From positions 2,294,001 to 2,358,000 of the forward strand of contig NZ_JAUSZD010000002.1 of NCBI RefSeq assembly GCF_030817275.1: 64,000 nucleotides of DNA, given 5' to 3'. Each line of letters starts with the position of its first letter. Position 1 is the first letter of the stretch. Both the position numbers and the translations under genes were made by a program. The notes under the pieces were generated by a model. The model saw only the letters and a program-made list of their open reading frames with translations. It ran no database searches and was not told where the DNA came from. Shown here piece by piece: positions 18,356 to 28,200 of the stretch. This DNA comes from Paenibacillus sp. V4I7. Its GTDB lineage: Bacteria > Bacillota > Bacilli > Paenibacillales > NBRC-103111.

Positions 18356-18766
18356 ATGAGTGATGAGATACGTAGAAATATGGCGTTATTCCCGATCGGG
18401 ATCGTCATGAAGCTGACAGATTTAACTGCAAGACAAATTCGTTACTATGAGCAGCATGAACTTATTATTCCAGCTAGAACAGCTGGTAATCAACGTCTGT
18501 ATTCGTTTAATGATGTAGAACGTCTTCTAGAAATTAAAGATTTAATTGAAAAAGGTGTGAACATCGCTGGGATCAAGCAGGTTCTTATCCCTGTCGACAA
18601 GGATTCAGAAGATGCAACAATACTGAATGAGCACACAGAAGTTAAACGTAAAGAATTAACCGACTCCCAACTGCACAAAATGCTTAAGCAGCAGTTGATT
18701 GGCGGAGGTAAACGCCCTGATCAGGTTTCCCTGATTCAAGGTCAGCTTTCCCGATTTTATAAATAG
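18356..18766 (+). CDS. glnR: Nitrogen repressor GlnR (MerR family)
   Basis: A 136-residue MerR-type regulator with the winged-helix segment LTARQIRYYEQHELI and an arginine-rich wing. In B. subtilis GlnR represses glnRA when feedback-inhibited glutamine synthetase stimulates its DNA binding through the C-terminal tail; the tail here (QLSRFYK) is conserved in style. The ATG at 18356 was chosen because CAGGAGTG is 7 bases upstream. An exact GlnR operator lies before its promoter. Confidence 0.96.
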   Translation: MSDEIRRNMALFPIGIVMKLTDLTARQIRYYEQHELIIPARTAGNQRLYSFNDVERLLEIKDLIEKGVNIAGIKQVLIPVDKDSEDATILNEHTEVKRKELTDSQLHKMLKQQLIGGGKRPDQVSLIQGQLSRFYK

Positions 18767-18806
18767 CATTTCTTAATCGCTTGTAAATTGAGAGGAGACT
18801 GCACAC

Positions 18807-20147
18807 GTGAGCTACAACAACAATTTTTCCAAAGAAGACATCTTACGCATTGCCAAAGAAGAAAATGTTCGGTTCATTCGTTTGCAATTTACAGACTTGA
18901 TGGGAAGCATCAAGAACGTAGAAATTCCTTACAGCCAACTCGAAAAAGCGCTCGACAACAAGATGATGTTCGATGGTTCTTCCATTGAGGGTTATGTGCG
19001 TATTGAAGAGTCTGATATGTATTTGTATCCTGATCTGGATACATGGGTTATTTTCCCATGGGTAACAGAGAGCAAAGTAGCACGTTTAATCTGTGATATT
19101 TATATGCCAGATGGCAGACCGTTCGCGGGAGACCCGCGTGCAATTTTGAAAAATGCGCTGAAACAAGCCGAAGAAATGGGCTTTACGGCTATGAACGTAG
19201 GTCCAGAACCAGAATTTTTCTTGTTCAAAACGGATGAAAAAGGCAATCCAACTACGGAACTGAATGACCAAGGTGGTTATTTCGATTTGGCTCCGATGGA
19301 TTTGGGCGAAAACTGCCGCCGCGATATCGTGTTGACGCTTGAAGAGATGGGCTTTGAAATTGAAGCATCCCACCACGAAGTAGCGCCAGGTCAACATGAA
19401 ATCGACTTTAAATACGCAGATGCGATTAAAGCGGCTGACCAAATTCAAACCTTCAAGCTAGTCGTCAAAACCGTTGCTAGACAGCATGGTCTGCATGCGA
19501 CCTTTATGCCTAAACCTTTGTTCGGCATGAACGGTTCTGGTATGCACTGTCACCAATCCTTATTTAAAGGTGATGTGAATGCTTTTTATGAAGAAAACGA
19601 TAAATTAGGCTTAAGTAATGTGGCTAGACAATATATGGCGGGTGTACTTCGTCATGCACGTTCTTTTGCTGCGATTACGAACCCTACTGTTAACTCATAC
19701 AAACGTCTCGTGCCTGGTTATGAAGCGCCTGTATATGTAGCATGGTCGGCAAGTAACCGTAGTCCGATGATCCGTATTCCAGCATCCCGCGGTTTAAGCA
19801 CTCGCGTTGAAGTTCGTAACCCGGATCCGGCTGCTAATCCTTACTTGGCACTTGCTGTTATGCTTGCTGCCGGACTGGATGGCATTAAGAACAAAATGCA
19901 GCTTCCTCCTCCTACTGATCGTAACATATATGTGATGACTGAAGAGGAAAGAGAGAGCGATGGCATTCCTACTTTGCCATTGAACTTGAAACAAGCATTG
20001 GACGAGCTGCTTCGCAATGACGTGATTTGCGATACACTTGGCGAACACGCGTTGGCTCATTTCTATGAGCTTAAAGAAATCGAGTGGGATATGTATCGCA
20101 CACAAGTTCACCAATGGGAAAGAGATCAATATCTGTCCCTTTATTAA
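18807..20147 (+). CDS. glnA: Glutamine synthetase type I
   Basis: A 446-residue GSI-alpha type enzyme that makes glutamine from glutamate, ammonia and ATP. Motifs include [13 protein letters not shown], the metal-binding [11 protein letters not shown], the ATP-site [14 protein letters not shown] and [17 protein letters not shown]. As expected for the GSI-alpha form, no adenylylation loop is obvious. The GTG start has AGAGGAG 9 bases upstream. It is the second gene of the glnRA operon and the partner that modulates GlnR. A terminator follows. Confidence 0.98.
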   Translation: MSYNNNFSKEDILRIAKEENVRFIRLQFTDLMGSIKNVEIPYSQLEKALDNKMMFDGSSIEGYVRIEESDMYLYPDLDTWVIFPWVTESKVARLICDIYMPDGRPFAGDPRAILKNALKQAEEMGFTAMNVGPEPEFFLFKTDEKGNPTTELNDQGGYFDLAPMDLGENCRRDIVLTLEEMGFEIEASHHEVAPGQHEIDFKYADAIKAADQIQTFKLVVKTVARQHGLHATFMPKPLFGMNGSGMHCHQSLFKGDVNAFYEENDKLGLSNVARQYMAGVLRHARSFAAITNPTVNSYKRLVPGYEAPVYVAWSASNRSPMIRIPASRGLSTRVEVRNPDPAANPYLALAVMLAAGLDGIKNKMQLPPPTDRNIYVMTEEERESDGIPTLPLNLKQALDELLRNDVICDTLGEHALAHFYELKEIEWDMYRTQVHQWERDQYLSLY

Positions 20148-20188
20148 TCGCTTAGCACGTTGATATTGATGCTACAATTAGATACGAC

Positions 20189-20233
20189 AAGCCCGTCAGC
20201 CTTCAGGAACGTTTCTGAACTGATGGGCTTTTT
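20189..20233 (+). terminator. Terminator of glnRA operon
   Basis: AAGCCCGTCAG (20189-20199) pairs with CTGATGGGCTT (20220-20230) with one G-U pair. A smaller inner hairpin TTCAG/CTGAA lies inside, and T5 follows. Confidence 0.85.
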
Positions 20234-20254
20234 CACGCGAAGGAGATCATGAGA

Positions 20255-21496
20255 ATGTTGGACAACTTTCAAACTAATTTGGAAAAGTATGCTGAACTTG
20301 TAGTCAAAGTAGGGGTTAACCTCCACAAAGGGCAGGATCTGATGATAGAGTCGCCGATAGAATCCCTAGAATTGACTAGACTTATCGTAAAGAAAGCCTA
20401 TGAGGCAGGGGCGAATTTTGTCCAAGTGCACTGGCAGGATGATATGATTACTCGCAGTAGATTCGAATATGCCAATGTGGAAGCTCTCGATTACTATCCA
20501 GAGTGGTATACGAGTATGTTAGAACGTTTTGTAGAAAACGGTGGAGCATTGCTGAATATCAAAGTTCCGGATCCTGATTTGTACGCGGGTATTGATGCAA
20601 GTATGATTTCTAGAGCATCCAAATCTATGGCTACAGCTAGAGCAAAGTATCAGCACTATGTGAGAACAAGTAAGTTCAGCTGGTGTTTAATCAAAGCGCC
20701 TACGGTGGCGTGGGCATCCAAAGTCTACTCTGATTTGCCTGAAGACCAGCGGATCGATGCAATGTGGGAGGCAATTTTCCGGATAAATCGCGTTTATGAA
20801 GATGATCCGGTTGCGGCTTGGCGAGTTCATATGGAGCAATTGAAGCGCGTTCGCACCGTGTTAAATGAGAAGCAATACGAGGCGCTTCAATATCGAGCGG
20901 CAGGAACAGATTTGCGAGTCGAACTGCCGGAGGGCCACATTTGGCTTGGCGGTGATACGGAGAACGCAAGTGGAATACGTTTCGTGGCGAATATGCCGAC
21001 TGAGGAAGTTTTTACAATGCCTATGCGAACAGGTGTTCATGGGACTGTGTCGAGCACCAAACCATTAAATGTGAATGGGGCGCTCGTGGATCGGTTTTCG
21101 TTCAAGTTCGAGGACGGGAAAGTTGTGGATTATCAGGCAGAAGTCGGCTATGAGCATCTAGCTAAGTTGCTCGATATGGATGAGGGCGCACGGTATTTGG
21201 GAGAAGTTGCGCTCGTACCTTTTGATTCGCCGATCTCAAATCTAGATCGCATTTTCTACAACACGGGCATTGACGAGAATGCATCCTGCCACCTGGCCTT
21301 AGGAAGCTGCTACCCGATCAACTTGCAGGATGGAGTATCTTTATCAAGTGAAGAGCTGAAAACTCGAGGTGGGAACACCAGTTTGATTCATGTGGATTTT
21401 ATGATCGGGACCGCTGATCTTGAGATCGATGGTGTCCGTGGTGATGGTACCGTTGAACCGATTTTCCGTCATGGAAATTGGGCGCTTGCATTTTAG
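20255..21496 (+). CDS. M29 family metal-dependent aminopeptidase (AmpS-like)
   Basis: A 413-residue leucyl-type aminopeptidase of the thermophilic M29 family, acting on peptide N-termini in the cytoplasm. The expected metal-site segments are seen in order: a glutamate in LGEVALVP, a histidine in ASCHLALG and His/Asp in IHVDFMIG. The ATG at 20255 was chosen over 20249 because AAGGAG is 9 bases before it rather than 3. The start lies 22 bases beyond the glnA terminator. Confidence 0.93.
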   Translation: MLDNFQTNLEKYAELVVKVGVNLHKGQDLMIESPIESLELTRLIVKKAYEAGANFVQVHWQDDMITRSRFEYANVEALDYYPEWYTSMLERFVENGGALLNIKVPDPDLYAGIDASMISRASKSMATARAKYQHYVRTSKFSWCLIKAPTVAWASKVYSDLPEDQRIDAMWEAIFRINRVYEDDPVAAWRVHMEQLKRVRTVLNEKQYEALQYRAAGTDLRVELPEGHIWLGGDTENASGIRFVANMPTEEVFTMPMRTGVHGTVSSTKPLNVNGALVDRFSFKFEDGKVVDYQAEVGYEHLAKLLDMDEGARYLGEVALVPFDSPISNLDRIFYNTGIDENASCHLALGSCYPINLQDGVSLSSEELKTRGGNTSLIHVDFMIGTADLEIDGVRGDGTVEPIFRHGNWALAF

Positions 21497-21585
21497 TTGA
21501 AATTTTAGATTAATTTCTAAGTTGGAAGTACTTCTGGTTTTATTTAAGGGGATAGTGAGCAGATAGAAGAAGGAAGACGGAAGAT

Positions 21586-21605
21586 AGAAGTCTCTAGAGA
21601 CTTCT
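21586..21605. repeat. Palindromic repeat copy 1 (perfect 20-bp palindrome)
   Basis: AGAAGTCTCTAGAGACTTCT is a perfect palindrome and a member of a family of ~26-bp near-palindromes (arms AATAGAAG or AATAAGAG, core CTAGAG) found in two intergenic regions of this window. It is in the 573-base gap between the aminopeptidase gene and lexA. Confidence 0.8.
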
Positions 21606-21693
21606 AATCCGTCCAAAATTGTGATGTGTATAGGAAGGATGCTTTCCGTTCTGAATATCGATTCGAATGTCCCAGAAGGTCTATAGGGCTTAA

Positions 21694-21739
21694 GGGGCTG
21701 TCCAAGAGTAAATTTTACTTTTGGGACAGCCCCATTTCT
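21694..21739 (+). terminator. Strong hairpin, probable terminator
   Basis: GGGGCTGTCCAA (21694-21705) pairs with TTGGGACAGCCCC (21721-21733) with one bulged base. The T-rich sequence ATTTCTTTAT follows. It lies about 200 bases beyond the aminopeptidase stop, and the intervening sequence has no credible gene. Confidence 0.6.
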
Positions 21740-21770
21740 TTATATTGAAGCAACTAGAGGATTATGTCTA

Positions 21771-21796
21771 AGTGTAGTCTATAGGAGCTTCTATTT
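21771..21796. repeat. Palindromic repeat copy 2 (diverged, reverse orientation)
   Basis: Read on the minus strand it begins AATAGAAGCTCCTATAG, matching the copy at 40127 closely over the left arm and core. The right arm has drifted. Confidence 0.6.
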
Positions 21797-21821
21797 AGGT
21801 AAAATGCGATCTAAAAGACGT

Positions 21822-21847
21822 AATAGAAGTCTATTAAGACTCTTATC
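21822..21847. repeat. Palindromic repeat copy 3
   Basis: It has the left arm AATAGAAGTC, a drifted core and the right arm GACTCTTAT. It belongs to the same family as the copies at 21586 and 40076-40267. No gene was found in 21497-22069; besides the repeats and two hairpins I see nothing there. Confidence 0.65.
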
Positions 21848-21995
21848 TGAATCCGCTTCAACCTTCTTGGTTAAGTAGGGAACAAGGTTCATATGATAAA
21901 CTTTTGATAATCCATATTTGGATCTGTTGCTCCTCTACGTTATTGAGTTGATCCATCTGATCATTGCTTCATACGACAAAGGCTGTTTACATAGA

Positions 21996-22030
21996 AAAGG
22001 ACCGAGGGACTATTGTCCTCTCGGTCCTTT
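21996..22030 (-). terminator. Terminator of lexA
   Basis: AAAGGACCGAG-GGAC and GTCC-TCTCGGTCCTTT form a near-perfect long stem with loop TATT. On the minus strand it is followed by a T-rich stretch, 40 bases after the lexA stop. It could also work on the plus strand. Confidence 0.85.
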
Positions 22031-22069
22031 CTCATTGGTATTGTATGTAGAATAAGGGCTGTAGGGCTA

Positions 22070-22687
22070 TTACATATCCCGGAACAAACCAATGACACGG
22101 CCTAGTATCGTAACATGTTTCAAGAGGATAGGCTGCAAAGCAGAGTTCTCCGGTTGAAGACGAATATGATCCTTTTCCTTGTAAAAGCGTTTCACCGTTG
22201 CTTCATCATCTTCCGTCATTGCAACAACAATGTCTCCGTTATTAGCGGTTTGCTGCTGCTTTACGATGACATAATCGCCGTTATGAATACCGGCTTCGAT
22301 CATACTGTCACCCATGACGCTAAGCATGAACACATTATTGTCTCCTACCATGCTGACAGGAAGTGGAAAGTAGTCTTCAATGTTCTCTGTTGCTGTAATA
22401 GGCACACCGGCAGTTACTTTACCAACGAGAGGTACGCGAGCTACAGAAACCGCAAAATGCGTTTCAGCACCATCAAGACCTAGAATTTCAATAGCACGAG
22501 GCTTAGTAGGATCTCGACGAATCATACCTTTCTTCTCAAGACGCTCCAAATGCCCATGTACAGTTGAACTAGAAGCTAGTCCGACTGCCTCGCCGATTTC
22601 TCTAACGGAAGGCGGGTACCCCTTATCTTTCACTTCATTCTTAATGAATTCCAATATAGCTTGTTGACGCTGCGAAATCTTACTCAA
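22070..22687 (-). CDS. lexA: SOS repressor LexA
   Basis: A 205-residue repressor. The N-terminal winged helix-turn-helix ([19 protein letters not shown]) binds SOS boxes. The C-terminal S24 domain has the Ala-Gly self-cleavage site in VTAGVP, the nucleophile serine in MGDSM and the lysine in ATVKRF. RecA-stimulated autocleavage derepresses targets. Four LexA boxes in the divergent region with yneA indicate autoregulation. Confidence 0.98.
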   Translation of the reverse strand: MSKISQRQQAILEFIKNEVKDKGYPPSVREIGEAVGLASSSTVHGHLERLEKKGMIRRDPTKPRAIEILGLDGAETHFAVSVARVPLVGKVTAGVPITATENIEDYFPLPVSMVGDNNVFMLSVMGDSMIEAGIHNGDYVIVKQQQTANNGDIVVAMTEDDEATVKRFYKEKDHIRLQPENSALQPILLKHVTILGRVIGLFRDM

Positions 22688-22722
22688 TAGTTATCACTCC
22701 AATACTGGGAATCATTACCCAA

Positions 22723-22751
22723 AGTATAACATAGAACCCGAGTTCGTACAA
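22723..22751 (-). promoter_or_regulatory. Probable lexA promoter
   Basis: On the minus strand TTGTAC and TATACT are 17 bases apart. LexA boxes 1 and 2 cover or overlap it, which fits autorepression. Confidence 0.65.
22733..22746. promoter_or_regulatory. LexA box 1
   Basis: AGAACCCGAGTTCG differs from the Gram-positive SOS box CGAAC-N4-GTTCG at one position. It lies inside the lexA promoter. Confidence 0.75.
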
Positions 22752-22762
22752 ACATAAGTTCG
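22749..22762. promoter_or_regulatory. LexA box 2
   Basis: CAAACATAAGTTCG has one mismatch to CGAAC-N4-GTTCG and lies 2 bases from box 1. Confidence 0.75.
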
Positions 22763-22772
22763 AGAAAAAGGG

Positions 22773-22801
22773 TTGACTCAAACATGTGTTCGTGTTATTC
22801 T
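22773..22801 (+). promoter_or_regulatory. Probable yneA promoter
   Basis: TTGACT (22773-22778) and TATTCT (22796-22801) have a 17-base spacer. LexA box 3 lies inside the spacer, an arrangement expected for LexA repression. Confidence 0.75.
22779..22792. promoter_or_regulatory. LexA box 3
   Basis: CAAACATGTGTTCG has one mismatch to CGAAC-N4-GTTCG and sits between the -35 and -10 of the yneA promoter. Confidence 0.8.
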
Positions 22802-22807
22802 AATACC

Positions 22808-22821
22808 AGAACAAATGTTTG
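22808..22821. promoter_or_regulatory. LexA box 4
   Basis: AGAACAAATGTTTG is a two-mismatch match to CGAAC-N4-GTTCG, just downstream of the yneA promoter and 14 bases before the start codon. Confidence 0.6.
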
Positions 22822-22835
22822 GGAGATGATCATTC

Positions 22836-23243
22836 ATGTATATGGCTTATTCAAACACTAACACAACACACGCACCTCATAGATCTGCTAGCACATCCAA
22901 AGGGATGACATTTAATTCTAGTTATACAAAAGCGATTGTACGCTTCATTCTATTAGCAGTTATTCTTGGTACTGTGTTTTCATTTGGTGCTATGGTTCAA
23001 GCCTATGCAGGGGAAGGGGCTGCAAACGCAACAACCCCAGTTTCCGTGACGCCTTTTAACATTTCTCCGAAAGCAGTCGTACAAGATCAAGTCGTTATTC
23101 AACGAGGAGACACACTATGGGATATTGCTTCTGCACATAAAAAAAGCGATGAGAACGTGCGTTCCTATATGCATGAATTAAAGACAATCAATCATTTAAC
23201 CACCAGCTCCCTGAAAGAAGGACAGGTTTTATTGCTTCCGTAA
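22836..23243 (+). CDS. yneA: SOS cell-division suppressor YneA-like LysM protein
   Basis: A 135-residue protein with a Ser/Thr-rich N-terminus, one membrane segment at about 35-57 and a C-terminal LysM peptidoglycan-binding domain beginning near residue 88 (IQRGDTLWDIA). Position (divergent from lexA), LexA boxes and architecture match B. subtilis YneA, which blocks division during DNA damage. It is somewhat longer than B. subtilis YneA, mainly by its N-terminal extension. GGGAG is 10 bases before the ATG. yneB, the resolvase-like gene that follows yneA in B. subtilis, is absent. Confidence 0.88.
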   Translation: MYMAYSNTNTTHAPHRSASTSKGMTFNSSYTKAIVRFILLAVILGTVFSFGAMVQAYAGEGAANATTPVSVTPFNISPKAVVQDQVVIQRGDTLWDIASAHKKSDENVRSYMHELKTINHLTTSSLKEGQVLLLP

Positions 23244-23280
23244 TTTCACTTTACTATTTTTAATAGACTCTAAATATGAT

Positions 23281-23311
23281 GAGGCTTGGACTTGTTCCTA
23301 TGCCTCTTTTT
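23281..23311 (+). terminator. Terminator after yneA
   Basis: GAGGC and GCCTC form the outer stem with an inner GGA/TCC pairing, followed by TTTTTGTT. Confidence 0.6.
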
Positions 23312-23384
23312 GTTGTCTCTTGACATTCCTTAATAGGGATGGCAAAGTAGTACTCATATTGAATTTTTGACTGGGAGGATCATT

Positions 23385-23567
23385 ATGAGTGACAACATGG
23401 AACAGAATATCGAACGTATTAATGAGCTTGCTCGTAAAGCGAAAACAGTTGGCTTAACAGATGCGGAAATCGATGAACGTAACGAACTCAGAAAGAAGTA
23501 TATTGAAGCATTCCGTGGCAATCTCAAAGTTCAACTTGATTCCATCAAGTTTACGGACGAAGAGTAA
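23385..23567 (+). CDS. ynzC: DUF896 (UPF0291) protein YnzC
   Basis: A 60-residue, mostly helical, highly charged protein. The pattern IERINELARKAK, GLTDAEIDERNELRKKYIEAFRGN is diagnostic of YnzC. In B. subtilis it lies in the yneA-yneB-ynzC operon, but no precise function is established. The ATG at 23385 has GGGAGG 8 bases upstream. Here a terminator-like hairpin separates it from yneA, so it may have its own promoter. Confidence 0.93.
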   Translation: MSDNMEQNIERINELARKAKTVGLTDAEIDERNELRKKYIEAFRGNLKVQLDSIKFTDEE

Positions 23568-23607
23568 TTGCTGCTCATATAGATACAACATTCAAAAGGG
23601 GAAATGA

Positions 23608-24402
23608 ATGATGACGTTGAAAGCCGTACTTTTTGATTTAGATGATACGCTTCTTTGGGATGATCGCAGTGTGCAGGAAGCTTTCGAAGCGACATGTGCT
23701 GAAGCTGCAAAGCATGTAGCCGTGAATCCCGAGGAATTGGAAGCTTCTGTTCGCAAAGAAGCGCGTTCTTTATATGAATCTTTTGAAACCTTTGCATTTA
23801 CGAAAATGATTGGGATTAATCCCTTCGAAGGCTTATGGGCAAATTTCACACAAGGTGAGAATGAGAACTTTCGTAAGCTTGAGAAACTAGCTCCAGGATA
23901 TCGTACGGAATCTTGGACAAGAGGGCTTACGGCGTTGGGGATAGAGGATCGTGAGCTCGGGTATAAGCTTGGAGAACTATTTCCAGCAGAACGTCGACGC
24001 CGTCCTTACGTCTATGAGGAAACGTTCCGAGTATTAGATGCTTTGAAAGGCAGCTATCAATTGTTGTTATTAACGAATGGCTCGCCCGATTTGCAAAAGG
24101 AAAAATTAGCAGGTGTCCCAAATATCGCAGCCTACTTTGATCATATTGTGATCTCCGGTGAATTTGGTGTAGGTAAGCCAGCGACATCTATTTTCAACTA
24201 TGCAATGGGACTACTTGGGATAGAAGCAGAGGAAGGAATCATGATCGGAGATAAATTGACAACCGATATCCTTGGTTCTGGCCGTGTAGGAATGCGCAAT
24301 ATTTGGATTAATCATCATGGGCTTCAAAGTGGAGATGAGATCGTTCCTGTGTATGAGGTTTCCCGTCTTCATGATATTTTGCCGATTATTTCGAACGGAT
24401 AA
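23608..24402 (+). CDS. HAD-superfamily hydrolase
   Basis: A 264-residue phosphatase-like enzyme with HAD motif I DLDDT near the N-terminus, motif II LLTNGS, the motif III lysine in GVGKP and motif IV GDKLTTD. A helical C1-type cap lies between motifs I and II. It resembles YsaA/YjjG-type phosphatases; the substrate is unknown. Two adjacent ATG codons (23608, 23611) are both compatible with the AAGGGG site. Confidence 0.88.
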   Translation: MMTLKAVLFDLDDTLLWDDRSVQEAFEATCAEAAKHVAVNPEELEASVRKEARSLYESFETFAFTKMIGINPFEGLWANFTQGENENFRKLEKLAPGYRTESWTRGLTALGIEDRELGYKLGELFPAERRRRPYVYEETFRVLDALKGSYQLLLLTNGSPDLQKEKLAGVPNIAAYFDHIVISGEFGVGKPATSIFNYAMGLLGIEAEEGIMIGDKLTTDILGSGRVGMRNIWINHHGLQSGDEIVPVYEVSRLHDILPIISNG

Positions 24403-24415
24403 CAGTGAATAAACA

Positions 24416-24467
24416 AAAACCCAACGGCTGTAGGACAATAAGTCCAGCGCTGTTGGGTTTATTTTTC
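24416..24467. terminator. Bidirectional terminator between HAD gene and mtnD
   Basis: AAACCCAAC (24417-24425) pairs with GTTGGGTTT (24452-24460), with an inner GGAC/GTCC helix. T-runs follow in both directions, and the genes on both sides converge on it. Confidence 0.85.
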
Positions 24468-24478
24468 ATATAATAGAA

Positions 24479-25021
24479 TTAAGCTTTAGTAAATTCGGGA
24501 TCATCAATGTTATAAGCAACCCAGCCATCTTTTTCGATGAAGAGACGAACTGCAACGATTTCACGATTATCCATAAGTGTGAAGAAATGGTTCGTGTTCT
24601 CAGGAACTGAGATCACATCGCCTGGTTCAAGTTCAACATCAAAATAGCCAACTTCGCTTTCGGATTTGATAATGAAAATCCCTCGGCCAGAAACGATTGC
24701 GCGAATTTCATCTTCCGTATGAGTGTGCACCTGTTCGAATTTCTTTAGGAGCTCTTCGATGTTAGGCGTTGAATCGGAAAGCGCGATGACATCCCAAATT
24801 TCATAACCGCGTCTAGCAGCCAAATCACGAATTTCTTCTTCATAAGTACTAATAATTTGAGCTTTCTCTTCATCACTTAGAATGAATTTCTCACGCAGTG
24901 TTTCCGGAAGTTTGTTAGCGTCCCAATGTTCATAAACAACATTTTGACTATCCAAGAAGGCTTTGACCTGCTCATCGCCTTCAATACGTTCATTCGTATT
25001 GCGTATTCTTATTTGTGCCAC
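24479..25021 (-). CDS. mtnD: Acireductone dioxygenase (cupin)
   Basis: A 180-residue cupin of the methionine salvage pathway; it oxidises the acireductone to the 2-keto precursor of methionine plus formate. The metal-binding motif is HTHTEDEIRAIVSGRG with the third histidine in NTNHFF. The GTG start has AGAGGG 7 bases upstream. It is divergent from metH, so methionine recycling and synthesis genes sit back to back, although the other mtn genes are not here. Confidence 0.92.
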   Translation of the reverse strand: MAQIRIRNTNERIEGDEQVKAFLDSQNVVYEHWDANKLPETLREKFILSDEEKAQIISTYEEEIRDLAARRGYEIWDVIALSDSTPNIEELLKKFEQVHTHTEDEIRAIVSGRGIFIIKSESEVGYFDVELEPGDVISVPENTNHFFTLMDNREIVAVRLFIEKDGWVAYNIDDPEFTKA

Positions 25022-25055
25022 GCAGCATCCCTCTTTCTAAAGTAAATATACTTGT

Positions 25056-25084
25056 ATTATAGTGGAAATACAGTTAGCTGTCGA
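25056..25084 (-). promoter_or_regulatory. Probable mtnD promoter
   Basis: On the minus strand TCGACA and a perfect TATAAT are 17 bases apart, about 35 bases before the GTG start. Confidence 0.7.
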
Positions 25085-25240
25085 TGGTTGTACATAAGAA
25101 TTTCCGATAAAGCCTATAGGAAATTATGATAATTCAAATTCTTTTCATAGAAGCCGGATTCTGTTACACTAAATCTTAACATAAATTGTCGTTTTTTTTA
25201 TTCTCTATAGCTTTAGGATAAGTTGAAAGGGAGTCATGCA

Positions 25241-28200
25241 ATGACCAAACCACCGATTCAAGAGCAGCTTAAGAAAAAGATCATGATCCTAGATGGTGCC
25301 ATGGGTACAATGATTCAGCAAGAGAACTTAACCGCTGATGATTTCGGAAGCGATGATCTAGACGGATGTAATGAGATTCTTTGTGTTACACGGCCAGATG
25401 TTATCCGCAAAATTCATGAAGCTTACTTCGCCGCGGGCGCTGATATGATAGAAACCAATACTTTCGGGACCACGAGTGTGGTACTAGCGGAATATGATTT
25501 GCAAGACCGACATCGCGAGTTAAATCTTGCTGCAGCTAAAATTGCTATCGAGGCAGCGAATAAATATTCGACACCAGAGTGGCCTCGTTATGTTATTGGT
25601 GCCATGGGTCCTACAACAAAGACGTTGTCGGTAACCGGTGGAGTAACATTCGCTGAACTAGAGGAGAGCTATTACGAGCAAGCTTTAGCTCTTGTTGAAG
25701 CGGGCGTGGATGCACTTCTTTTGGAAACTTCCCAAGATACTCTGAACGTCAAAGCAGGCAGTATCGGAATTCGCAGAGCATATGAAACATTGGGTGTTGA
25801 ACTTCCGATTATGATCTCGGGTACCATTGAACCGATGGGCACAACATTAGCCGGTCAAAATATTGAATCCTTCTATATTTCCTTGGAGCATTTGAAGCCT
25901 ATTTCAATGGGTCTGAACTGTGCTACAGGTCCTGAATTTATGAGGGATCATATCCGAACGTTGTCTGATATTGCTGAAACAGCGATTAGTTGTTATCCGA
26001 ATGCCGGTTTGCCGGATGAGAACGGACATTACCACGAGTCTCCTGAATCATTGGCTAAAAAGATGGCTGGTTTTGCAGAGCAAGGCTGGCTCAATATTGC
26101 CGGTGGGTGCTGTGGGACAACGCCGGATCACATTCGTGCAATGGCAGAGACACTATCTCAGTATAAGCCAAGAACGCAATATGGTTCGCATTTACCTGCT
26201 GTCTCAGGGATTGAAACGTTATTTATCGAGCCAGAAAACCGTCCGATCATGGTTGGCGAACGGACCAATATTTCAGGTTCACGAAAATTCAAACGTCTTA
26301 TTAAAGAAGGTAAGTTTGAAGAAGGCTCTGAGATTGCACGTAATCAAGTTAAGAACGGCGCTCACGTTATAGATATTAACTTGCAAGATACAGACATTGA
26401 CGAAGCTTATGCCGTTGAAGAGTTTATGCAGCAGGTTGTGAAGAAAGTCAAGGTTCCGTTAATGATTGACTCGACATATGACCACATCATTGAGCTTGGA
26501 CTTAGGTACTCCCAAGGCAAGGCGATCATTAACTCCATTAACTTGGAGGATGGTGAAACGAAGTTCGAAGGCATTTTACCTTTAATCAAACGTTACGGGG
26601 CTGCCGTTGTTTGTATTCTCATTGATGAACGAGGCCAAGCGGTTTCGCGTGAAGCGAAGATCGAAGTCGCGACGCGGTCTTACGAGCTTTTGACTCAGAA
26701 GTATGGCATGAATCCCGAGGATATCATATTTGATCCTAATATGTTCCCAGTAGGCTCTGGAGATCCGCAGTATATCGGTTCCGCCGTAGAGACGATTGAG
26801 GGCATCAAGCTGATTAAAGAAAAGTATCCTAAAGCCAAAACAATTCTAGGGTTAAGTAATATCTCCTTCGGTTTACCGGATGCTGGGCGTGAAGTGCTGA
26901 ATTCCGTCTATCTGTATCATTGTACGAAGGCAGGCTTAGATTATGCCATTGTGAATACAGAAAAGCTGGAGCGTTATGCTTCCATCCCGGATACAGAACG
27001 TCAATTAGCTGAAGAGCTTATTTACAATACGAATGATGAGACACTGGCGCAATTCGTTGCCCATTTCCGTGAGAAAAAAGTGGAGAAGAAAGAGAAGATT
27101 TCGAATCTGTCTCTGGAAGAAAGACTCGGCTCTTATGTCGTGGAGGGGACCAAGGAAGGACTGATCCCTGATTTGGAAATTGCTTTACAGACTTATTCGC
27201 CGCTTGAAGTCATCAACGGGCCGCTCATGAAGGGGATGGAGGAAGTTGGACGCCTCTTTAATGGGAATGAACTGATTGTGGCTGAGGTTTTACAAAGTGC
27301 GGAAGTAATGAAGGCTTCAGTTAATTACTTGGAACCATTCATGGAGAAATCCGAAACAGCGGTTAAGGGGAAAATTATTCTAGCAACCGTCAAAGGTGAT
27401 GTACACGATATCGGTAAAAATCTCGTCGAAATCATCCTTTCGAATAATGGCTACAAAATTATTAATCTCGGGATCAAAGTACCACCAGATCAAATCATCG
27501 AAGCCTATCGAAGAGAGCTGCCGGACGCGATTGGTTTATCTGGATTACTTGTGAAATCGGCTCAGCAAATGGTGATTACGGCTCAAGATTTACGCACAGC
27601 AGGTGTGGATGTGCCGATTTTGGTTGGTGGTGCTGCACTAACACGTAAATTCACCAAAACGCGTATTCAGCCTGAATATGAGGGTGTTGTTCTGTACGCG
27701 AAGGATGCGATGGACGGTTTAGATATCGCCAACCGGTTAAGTGATCCTGAGCAGCGCAAGCGACTCATTCAGGAGCTGAGAGAGAGCCTGGAGTCCGATG
27801 TGATGGATACCAGTAAGAAGGAAGAGAAACTGCCGCAGCTCACACGTGTGAGTTCGTCTGCTGTATCCAAGGATCTACCTGTTCAAGTGCCGCAGGATAC
27901 TGAGCGACATATCATGAGAGAGTACCCGATTAGCCATTTGATGCCTTATGTCAACATGCAGATGCTGCTTGGACATCATCTTGGTTTGAAAGGTAAAGTA
28001 GAGCAGCTGCTTAGCGACAAAGATTCGAAAGCCCTTCAGCTGAAGGATACAGTGGATTCAATTCTATATGCTGCACAGCATAATGGGATTATCAAAGCCC
28101 ACGGGATGTACCGTTTCTTCCCAGCACAGTCCAGCGGTAACGATGTTATCGTGTATGACCCGCAGGATCACAGTAAAGTGCTTGAAACCTTCACTTTCCC

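Noticed and set aside
25022..25240. SAM (S-box) riboswitch upstream of metH
   Set aside because: I looked for S-box-like conserved segments and a terminator with a T-run and found neither; only promoter-like elements are visible.
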